Source: Hysterangium stoloniferum
Lineage: Eukaryota; Basidiomycota; Agaricomycetes; Hysterangiales; Hysterangiaceae
Assembly (NCBI GenBank): GCA_015178975.1
Contig: WHVD01000036.1
Coordinates: 434,001 to 498,000 of the forward strand
Length of the DNA stretch: 64,000 nt
Reading direction: 5' to 3'
Below the pieces are notes generated by a model. The model did no database searches, was not told where the DNA came from, and worked only from the letters and a program-made list of their open reading frames with translations. A program made the position numbers and the translations under genes. Below are positions 56,369 through 64,000 of the stretch, piece by piece (position 1 is the first letter of the stretch; each line of letters starts with the position of its first letter).

Positions 56369-57405
56369 CTAGCAAAATGGGTCATCTGAGATCGGATCTT
56401 CGCCACCCTCAGTCTTGGGCACCATCGGCTGGGTAGGAGGGGGAGTTGATAGATCACGCTTAACATGATCGCCATGCTCATTCCAGCCACTGTTCTGTAA
56501 CGCCGTCGTTAATTCCGATCCCATCCAGCTATAGCCTTTCAAATCGTCTTGTCGGGTCATATATTTTCTGACAGGACTTTCGGCAATAAGCTGTTCCGAC
56601 AACAATTTCTCTAAAGGCGTCCTACTCGCGGCTTGTTGTTGGAGTATCATACTATATTTGGCAATTTCCCTCTCATCCGGCGGCTTTTCGTGTCGTACTG
56701 CACACGTTTCCGCCAATGTTTTGATTAACTCCCTCAACGGGACATTGAATAAACGAGAAACTTCAAAGGGGTCAGAGGTTTGCACTTCGGCTTTTTTCCT
56801 ACCTCCTCCTTTCGCGGCTCCTGCAGGGTCCAGATAATGACGGTCGAAAGCGGCATGCAGCATGTCAGTGAGCGCACTCTTGAAAAAGCCGTGCTTAGTA
56901 TATCTCAAAGCAATCCAGACGAGGACGTAGAAGAAGGATTCCAAGTCATCGGCACGGTCGGGGATCGCTGGTTGCTGCCCGGGGGTGGGAACCACTAGTA
57001 AACGAGCAGCCATGAATTTCCAGGTACCCTGTCCATGACATATACAGAGGAAGGGAATCACAAAACGCCAAACAAAAATTTAGAAGAATTACCAATAGGG
57101 TTCGGATAGTAGGGGAGGTACTCACAGTCCTTTCAGTGTGCGCTTGTCCTTGATGTATATGTTTAAGCATTTTGCAGAGATCCCAGTCAATTAACAATCC
57201 ACCACCTGTGGCAGTGATGAGAATATTGCCTGAGCTGATATCTCGGTGAAGAATTTCAGCCTTGTCATAAGCGTCCCCATGGGCTGTTGAAAGGGAATCA
57301 ACGCCAATTCTGTTAAGAGACTGATATACGTACCTACGATGGCGTCTCTTACTGCAGTCACCATCTCCTTTGTATCATTGTGGACCATCTAACAAATTCT
57401 ATATC
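56369..57405 (-). pseudogene. FunK1 fungal protein kinase, C-terminal half
   Basis: On the minus strand the first exon (57405-57335) reads VHNDTKEMVTAVRDAIV. A ~48-nt intron (GTACGT...AACAG) keeps phase into AHGDAYDKAEILHRDISSGN (catalytic loop HRD-x3-N) and LLIDWDLCK (DFG equivalent DWD). A second intron (GTGAGT...GACAG) leads to GTWKFMAARLL and DDLESFFYVLVWIALRYTKH, hallmark of the FunK1 C-lobe. It ends with a Lys/Pro-rich tail (PMVPKTEGGEDPISDDPFC). The N-lobe is absent; the sequence upstream of 57405 is repeat-like. It points towards the N-half at 52.5-53.5 kb. Confidence 0.8.
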
Positions 57406-57780
57406 AATTTGTAATTCCATCAAATCCAGGGATGTGAATGGGATTTTAAATTGATTGATTGTGCACATGTTCTATGTGATATTAAATCCTGCAACCACAT
57501 CTGAGAGTTTTGTGGATTTTTGATTGGATCATTCTCTGAAAAATCACGGGAACGATGAAGGGATACAGAATCCCACTGGACTATACAAATTTGAAGTTTA
57601 TATTTAATGATATGGTTGATGCTTAAAGACTCCTATGTACACCTGATCACCCTCTACCTACCTTTTGGATCGTTAACCAATTTTAAATCTTATAAGGATC
57701 CAATAGAGTTTATTGGAGTTTATATAAGATAAGGCTCTACTATGGATCCCAAAATCTTTTAAAGAGAGGGACGGGTTTTC
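57406..57780. other. Intergenic, repeat-like
   Basis: No gene. The stretch near 57700-57785 (ggatcccaaaatcttttaaa then agagaggga) resembles 42770-42830, suggesting a shared repeat end. Confidence 0.4.
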
Positions 57781-58245
57781 CCGGTGTATATCTTGGGGGC
57801 GAACTTTGAACTTTTACATAGTTATGCATATGCTTGTTTGGTACTTGATGGCTAGTTCCATAATTCTTGAACATATTTCATACGCTTGGAAAAAGATATA
57901 TATATATCTAGTTCAATGGGAACTCTTGGTAGGAAGGAGCCCGTGATTTAACGGGATAAAAATACTGCCTCAGGCGGGAGTCGAACCCACAACCTCAAGA
58001 ATCTTACCCGGTCAGAGGGACTGTAAGAATCTGACGCTCTACCGCTGAGCTACCGAAGCCTTACTAACGACATCCCCATTCTATTAGATGCCGAACAACG
58101 AACCACCGTTGTAACATTTTCGATTTGACTGCTATTGTTTCCCTCTTTCCAGACTTATTTGTCATACTACACCTTAATTTGTTGTACCAGTATATACAGT
58201 AATAGAAATATAAATTCATAAGGCCAAGTCAATACATCTTGGGGC
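57781..58245 (-). repeat. tRNA-bearing repeat, copy 3
   Basis: Reverse copy of the 47267 repeat; both ends carry CCCCAAGAT-type sequence, and the same tRNA-like gene sits in the middle. Confidence 0.8.
57966..58059 (-). tRNA. Intron-containing tRNA-like gene (possibly Lys-CTT), second copy
   Basis: 94 nt, nearly identical to 47498-47591 including the ~23-nt putative intron; A box TAGCTCAGCGG, B box GGTTCGACTCC, acceptor GCTTCGG/CTGAGGC. The 3' anticodon half reads TCTTGA, slightly closer to pairing with TCAGA. Confidence 0.55.
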
Positions 58246-58259
58246 GCCGATTCAGTCGT

Positions 58260-59200
58260 TGCCAAGTTGAACACGCAGTGCTCTACAGATACACTGACGC
58301 AGATACACTGATCGCCAAAGTGGATCCTGGTGATATGACGATAGCCGGAAGCTCCAAGAGTCATATTCCAATTTAACGATCAATCTTGTGCGGAATTCAA
58401 AGTTAAGGACCTAGGAGAGTTTAAATGGCTCTTAGGGTTCGAGATCAAATGGGATTGCACCGCAAGAACTATTTCATTTTCACGACGTTTCGTACATTAA
58501 CAAGATATTAGCGCGTTTTGGCCCACCAGCCGCAAAGCCGCTATCTACGCCGCTCGACCCTCACCAGCATCTTTCCGCATCTCAATCACCTATTATGTAT
58601 GAAAAACATACCGTATCACGGGGCCATAGGTTCACTGATGTATGACCCACCCTGGATAGAGCTTTCACCCTTTCGTTGCTCTCAGTTTATGCAGAATCCC
58701 GGTTGACAGCATTGGGAGGCTGTAAAGAGGGTGTTTAGATATCTAAAGGGAACGCGAGATCAGTGGCTTTTACTCAGAGATAGAGGTGGCGACTCACAAA
58801 ACGTACTTGAAGGCTTCACTGACGCGGATTGGTGACCATAAGAGCACAGGTATTCGATCTCAGGCTACGTTTTGTAAGCCTGGTGCCCCAGTCTTACGCA
58901 TGTTTCTATTCGCACGTGATCACGACATATAATTTTTCCTTCTCTTTCTTTCCCGTTTGCTACACTGTCCTGTATCCAGTCTCGCTCTAGACAATACACC
59001 GTGGTCCTGTCAACTTCCTTGACCCACCTGTGAGCTTATTTGACAAAGCGCTTTCATGTTTCATCATAGACGGGGACCCCATCTCCTGGGGTTTTAAAAA
59101 TAGCCCATTGTTGCACTATCAACGACCGAGGCAGAATACATTGCTGCCACTCGCACGATTTATTTCGACGTGACAACTACGTAGATGAATTAATCTTATA
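58260..59200 (+). mobile_element. Ty1/copia retrotransposon fossil (RT end and RNase H)
   Basis: Frames show the RT end (GAIGSLMYD, SQFMQNPG, HWEAVKRVFRYLKGTRDQW), then RNase H pieces (GFTDADW) and, after an inserted short element, the STTEAEYIAATRT-like end. It is a different copy from the one at 1-2130 and is CpG-rich. Broken, with more than five breaks. Confidence 0.8.
58873..59063 (+). mobile_element. Short TG...CA element, copy 2
   Basis: It starts TGTAAGCCTGG and ends near GTTTCA. It matches the reverse complement of 38908-39168 over most of its length (shared gacaatacaccgtggtcctg with one or two changes). It sits inside copia RNase H. No target duplication was found. Confidence 0.6.
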
Positions 59201-60035
59201 AATGTATCTCATAGGTATAAGCGTGCCCTACTTGGGTAGGAGCCGCATCGTACCCGCAGTAGTACGTTTACAAATGACGGCCCAGTTGTCGGTGTCCTTA
59301 AATAGATAACCTTTTTCTTTTGAGGGGGGGAGGGGAGGGAGGCAGAATTACTTGGAGACAACAACTGTGTCTCAACTTAAAAAAAGAAGAGTTCGACATG
59401 GCTCCTGTAGATATCATAACACACATGGCACATGGATAAAGGTAAATTTCCATTAGGACACAAATACGCACTGTGTCGCAGTACGTCCCCGGTTTGCCAC
59501 CACAGCTCTGACGGCATTCTTACAGATTAAAGATTTTTGGAGAACATACTTCACATGATACATCGTGTGGGAAAGGCCAGTGTATTTGTAGATGGTCCTG
59601 GAGGGCTCAATGTGTATTTGAAGTAGATATATCTGTCCGCGGAGGTTCCTGTAACATCTTCAACGAATTTGTACCGCAATTATTGCTTCTAAAAACGAAA
59701 TAATTATTGGAGAAAGATAAATACCGACAAATATGGAGCCAGGGACGTCGAGGACTCTCCTGAGTGCGGCGCCTCACTTCAAGAAATATACCCATAATAC
59801 TTGAGTACCGCATAGTGAAACGAGATCCATCCTGAAGTGATGCGCATGCGTCTAATAATCAGGTTACGATCGAAAGAAGTACTAATTGTCGGAATTTTGA
59901 CATGTTCTATCAGATATCGTTTTCGAAGGCGGTCATACGTGATGATCATTTCCTTCTCTGCCTCAATAAGTTGAGAATGCGATTGATATTTTTGAAGCGA
60001 AGACAAATTGTTTTGCGAGTGGCCTTTTTCTGTTC
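59201..60035. other. Intergenic with small minus-strand frames
   Basis: Minus-strand frames at 59607-59813 and 59779-60006 look gene-like (EVRRRTQESPRRPWLHICRY) but carry no known motif. Confidence 0.3.
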
Positions 60036-60039
60036 AACA

Positions 60040-60430
60040 ATGCCCCCAGCCACCAGAAACGAGCACAAGATGCACTCTCTGCATGGAAGATGCCAAAAAA
60101 CCCACATGCGACATGGCGACACCACAAAGATGGACCAAAAATGCAGTCAACAACCTTTAAAGCTGATAACACCCCCAAGATTTCTACTTCCCTGCAGACC
60201 ATCCAACAATGTCAGGGTGGTTCAAGGGGATGGAAACCATCATCTGCAAATGTGGGCTTTGGCCACAGAGAGGATTGAATGCACAATGTGATGGTTTCAA
60301 ATGTGTAGTGGGGAAGACAGATTGCTGCTGTCGTCAAGTGTTATTCACACAGCCTGATTTTGTCAACCAAAAATCTCACCTTGAGGAATATTGCTCAATG
60401 AAATTGAGCTTGCAGTGGTACTTGGGGTAG
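60040..60430 (+). pseudogene. DDE-type transposase fragment (basidiomycete family)
   Basis: Overlapping frames read SGWFKGMETIICKCGLWPQ, LNAQCDGFKCVVGKTDCCCR and VLFTQPDFVNQKSHLEEYCS. From memory, proteins with this Cys cluster and QPDF motif are common basidiomycete DDE transposases, in which the C-terminal catalytic part follows. That part is missing here, and stops and frame changes are present, so it is a dead fragment. Confidence 0.55.
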
Positions 60431-60677
60431 AAATCACAAATGTAGCCTCTTGATGCAATTAGTCGGTGCAGTGTATTTTCAAGTTCAGACAAATATTGGG
60501 TCTAGTGGGTGCAGTGGATTTTTGTTTTCAATTTTTGGATGGATTTTGCAGAAGTGAGTGCATTCTCAACAACATACAAAGTGGGTGTGTTGGTTTTAGT
60601 TATATTATGTTGTTGTAAGTCATTGAAGAAACTCACAATTTACTAAATACACACTTTTGTAGAATATGCTCAGCTAA

Positions 60678-61258
60678 GGAGGATGGTCACACTTAATTGA
60701 ATATACAAAATTTTACTGAATAATCCTCATATTTTCCAAGTGAGTCTATTCCTTCTGGCCATGACAACTTATTCTATGAGTTTATATTTAATTACCTGAA
60801 ATTTCATCTTTAAAATATGCATGCCCTTTTAAAATATGCACAAATGACATATTTACACAAAATTATTTGGGTTAACCTAGATTATTTGAGTTAAACAAGA
60901 TTATCTGGGTTAAACAAGATTATTTGGGTTATGACTTAATCTTTGGGTTATGATGTATTCTCTTGTATACAAGCAAACTTTCAAATATATTTCATATAAT
61001 TTAAATTTAGTTGGTTTAGAGAGTTAACCAGAACTATCGAAGGTACCAATCCCCATTGTGCAATTTATTCCAAAAGAATAATCTACAGATGATTGTTTGA
61101 CTAAATTTTGTCAGATATAGGATAAATATCAATATTTTTGCATTCTTTAGAGTGATACCTAATCAACTGAATTTGATTAAATATTAATTTTACAACAAAC
61201 AATATAAATATATATACTTTAGTGGATAAATAACTTTTAAAGTTTTGGGTTATCCTCC
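60678..61258 (-). mobile_element. Harbinger-like MITE, copy 2
   Basis: 581 bp, GGAGGAT...ATCCTCC ends, flanked by TAA at 60675-60677 and 61259-61261. A 3-bp TAA duplication and short GG-starting inverted repeats are typical of PIF/Harbinger non-autonomous elements. It matches copy 1 at 14300-14861 in opposite orientation. Confidence 0.75.
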
Positions 61259-61359
61259 TAAGATGTACTTTACAGTAGCTTGGTCATATGTACAAAAATT
61301 TGTCCAAGTATCTATAAACCATCAACATCTTACATTTGGGGGTATCAGAATATTATGGG

Positions 61360-61713
61360 GTACAAGAAGGACTTGACTTCAGCTCATGTGCTGTGCCCTC
61401 ACACAATTGTTGGGTTATAACAACTTCTAACAGGTATTTATCTGGGTACACTGAGTCTGAGAATATGTGAGAGAACCAGAAGTCAGAAGGCCAAGGGCTC
61501 AGAAAATATGCTGGGTGAGAAGTAGTTAGATGACATAAAAGGAGGTTGAGTTACAGGGTACAAGAGGACTTGGCTTCAGCTCATGTACTGCATTTACACC
61601 CATGTTTGGGTGTCTTTATTTCAAGTTGACAGATGTTACATGAGAGGTATAGATAACCAGAGTTCTGAGGAGTTCCAGATATTGAGTGTACAGAAAGAAC
61701 AAACAAGTAGAGT
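61360..61713 (-). repeat. Truncated LTR pieces
   Basis: Two copies of the conserved LTR motif (61369-61400 and 61566-61592, reverse) with partial LTR sequence between and after them indicate two truncated LTRs joined in tandem. Confidence 0.6.
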
Positions 61714-62799
61714 TGTTAAGTTCTGTGTTGGGGACTTATTCTGGAACTATTGGGAAATAACTGGGAAATTGGATACTTCCAGGTAGGGTCAGGACTTGGC
61801 ATCAGCTTATGTCCTGCACCCCTATGCAAACACTTGGATATTCTTAATTTCAGAGAACTGATAAGTGTCAGAGAGCTTATGGATATTCAGAGTTCTGAAG
61901 AGTTCTGAATATCAAGCATACAGAGAGAGAAGAGGTATATGTAAGCTAACTAAGTTGATATCAGATCTAAGGTGTAAGTACAAATGTGTGGAAATTAATA
62001 TAGACTCTCTGGCTATTGCACTACAAATTGAGATCACAATAAGAACAGATTAGGATAGGGTTCCAAATCAGGAACATAATAAGCAAACAAATGAATACTT
62101 GTCCATGGACAAGTTACTAAATACAGAACAAAGTATGTCCAGAGATTAGTTGGTTTCCAGAGGTGGAGAATCGATCAAAATATTGGAATATCTGAACAGA
62201 TTGTAACAAGAGTAGACTAATTCAAGATTCAAACTGGAGAGGAAGTACATGACTATGGAAGACTTTATTAATAGTTGATCCAATAATTGTACTACAAATC
62301 TGAGAGTATAATAAAACATATTTGGAAATGTTTTCAAAATAATCACATAATAGCAAATTAGATAAATGAGGAACAAGGTCCAGGACAGATCAGGGAATAA
62401 GTGCAGGAACAATAAGCAAGCAAATGTATTCAAGGTGTCCTGGTCATGCATTACTAAAGCATCTAAAAGATTATGCAAAAGTCCAACCAGAGTCCAGATC
62501 AGGAAATAACCAAGGACACATGGAGAAGTGGTAAAGGGCAGATTCCAGTGGGTTCCAGGTCATATAATAGGGCATCTAGTTGAGGGCAGAATATCTGACT
62601 TCAAAATGAGTCAAAGGGTACTTGAGGATGAGGGTCAGGTTCTGGTGGATTCCAGATCCTAATACTAGTCCAGAATATAATTCAGAAACCGATTCGCTTT
62701 CAAAGGTTTCTATCATCATCGGCGACTCGATGTCTTGTTGAGTAGCTTCATTGTTCAAGTGTGCTTTCAACTAGGAGGTCTCTTGAGGGGAACGTAACA
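61714..62799 (-). repeat. LTR of the 3304 Gypsy family
   Basis: On the minus strand it runs TGTTACGTTCC...CTTAACA. It has the same agatctgatat start-site block (61958-61968 in complement) and the same spacing to the conserved motif (61792-61823) as the LTR at 3304. No target duplication was seen; the left side is another LTR piece. Confidence 0.75.
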
Positions 62800-63220
62800 C
62801 AAAAAAAATCGCCAAAAATAAACACCTTCTCAACTCCAAATGGTTATATGCGTACGGTTGGTAAATAAATTTGGGTCACAATATTTTGTGTGACTGACTT
62901 GACATACTGTGACTCAAGGTCAACGTTTCTACCGTAATTCCGAAATATCGGAATAGTCATACTACAGTCAGCAATTTTGTCGACATACTTCTTTCCTGCC
63001 ATTTTCTCTCGACTATGAATCATCGAGTGTAAAGATAGCTACTCACTAGCCATGGCGGCTAGATATGAGCCATTATTATCCACTCCGGCGTATGCACGAG
63101 CCTGCAAGCAAACTAGAGGTGATGAAGTCATCAGTAATCCGTGCGGTCAGACTAAGCTCATACCACTAAATGTTTCTTAACCTCTCAGCACCAGAGTTTC
63201 TCAAGCGAAATGCCTCGCAG

Positions 63221-63230
63221 ACTATATAAA
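63221..63230 (+). promoter_or_regulatory. TATA box of the OYE-family gene
   Basis: actatataaa lies about 75 bp before the ATG at 63302, with no other gene between. The stretch 62800-63220 is CpG-rich intergenic DNA, presumably the promoter. Confidence 0.6.
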
Positions 63231-63301
63231 GCCGTCGACGAAAACTCGTCTTTCTGCAATCAACTCCTCTATACCATACACAACCAAGCAACCCTTCTAC
63301 C

Positions 63302-64000
63302 ATGTCATCAACCAACTCTCTATTCTCCCCGATCAAGTCTGTCGATCCCAGCTACTACACCATGGCCCCCTTGACAAGATACAGAGCGGACGATAACCAT
63401 GTCCACGATGATTTAGCGGTCGAATACTATGCCCAGCGAGGGAGCACCCCGGGGACGCTGCTCATCACAGAAGCCACCTTCATCTCAGAGAAAGCCGGTG
63501 GATATGATAACGTTCCTGGCTTGTATAACGCAGCACAAGTCGACGCATGGAAACGCGTGAGTAATCAATACACCACCCGCCATCTCACCATAATCCTATG
63601 CAAATTATGAATTCCGACTGACACATCGCACGACAGGTCACCGACGCCGTGCACGCCAACGGCTCCTTCATCTACGCTCAGCTATGGGCGCTCGGCCGCT
63701 CCGCACACGCACATGTCCTTAAAAGGGACAACGACCTCCCATACGTCTCGTCCTCCCCAAAACCACTAAAAGGCCCCGCCGAAGTGCCCCGCGCACTGAC
63801 CGTGCCCGAGATCAAGGAATACGTGCAAGCCTACGCGACTGCGGCCAAGAACGCGATCGAGGCGGGCTTCGACGGTGTCGAGGTGCACGGCGCGAACGGG
63901 TTCCTCGTAGATCAGTTCCTGCAAGATGTTGTGAACGAGCGGACGGACGAGTACGGCGGGAGCATCGAGAATCGGAGTCGCTTTGGCCTCGAGGTCCTGC
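63302..64000 (+). CDS. Old Yellow Enzyme family NADH:flavin oxidoreductase (partial)
   Basis: The start is ATG 63302. Exon 1 (63302-63556, 85 codons) reads MSSTNSLFSPIKSV and contains MAPLTRYRA and LLITEATFIS. An 80-nt intron (63557-63636, GTGAGT...GACAG) follows in phase 0. Exon 2 continues to the window end with GSFIYAQLWALGR, the FMN and substrate-binding block VEVHGANGFLVDQF and ERTDEYGGSIENRSRFG. The family binds FMN in a TIM barrel and uses NAD(P)H to reduce activated C=C bonds; the His-x-x-Asn in HGAN binds the substrate. The frame is clean and CpG-rich, so this is probably a live host gene of about 360-380 residues, of which ~206 are in the window. Confidence 0.93.

Overview
The window looks like an Agaricomycete (mushroom-forming basidiomycete) chromosome segment that is mostly transposon graveyard with a few host genes. 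The evidence is two half-genes of the FunK1 fungal protein kinase family, short introns (about 50-90 nt) with GTRNGT donors, Tf1-like/chromodomain Gypsy elements, and a basidiomycete-type MULE. All identifications come from reading translations and aligning repeats by eye; no database was searched.

Layout. 1-3.3 kb: Ty1/copia fossil, then a Tc1/mariner remnant. 3.3-7.1 kb: Gypsy fossil with its 5' LTR. 7.15-10.16 kb: 3' half of a MULE (copy A). 10.2-16.6 kb: LTR debris including three solo LTRs (two with perfect 5-bp target duplications, one with 4 of 5 bases matching), a Harbinger-like MITE and a tRNA-like gene. 16.7-23 kb: CpG-rich, degenerate DNA with no gene I can name. 23.0-24.09 kb: multi-exon host-like nuclear protein gene running into a Gypsy fragment. 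24.09-34.94 kb: at least three Gypsy fossils, with a nearly whole Tc1/mariner and a solo LTR nested inside. 34.94-41.49 kb: the longer MULE copy (copy B), carrying a fold-back insertion. 41.5-45.6 kb: retroelement scraps. 45.55-46.0 kb: C2H2 zinc-finger gene remains. 47.2-51.5 kb: repeats carrying tRNA-like genes. 52.3-57.4 kb: a gene island with a FunK1 head (+), a Myb/SANT gene (+) and a FunK1 tail (-), arranged as if one kinase gene had been split by a local inversion. 57.8-62.8 kb: tRNA-bearing repeat, copia fossil, DDE transposase fragment, second Harbinger-like MITE and reverse LTRs. 63.3-64 kb: start of an Old Yellow Enzyme gene that runs off the window and looks intact.

The elements form nested strata. 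The MULE is the oldest layer in the middle: a Gypsy 3' LTR abuts its interior, the Gypsy interior is itself interrupted by a Tc1/mariner and a solo LTR, and a fold-back sits in the MULE coding region at a TA. CpG is sparse in most element copies, and aligned LTR copies differ largely by CpG to TpG/CpA changes. The gene islands and some LTR copies remain CpG-rich.

Most notable observations: (1) a ~30-bp stem-loop-forming motif shared by about ten otherwise divergent LTRs; (2) a MULE whose transposase is followed by a ubiquitin-specific-protease-like domain, a PHD finger and a PWWP-like segment; (3) an almost perfectly palindromic 686-bp fold-back inserted at TA in that MULE; (4) a repeat family carrying an intron-containing tRNA-like gene; (5) the FunK1 split.
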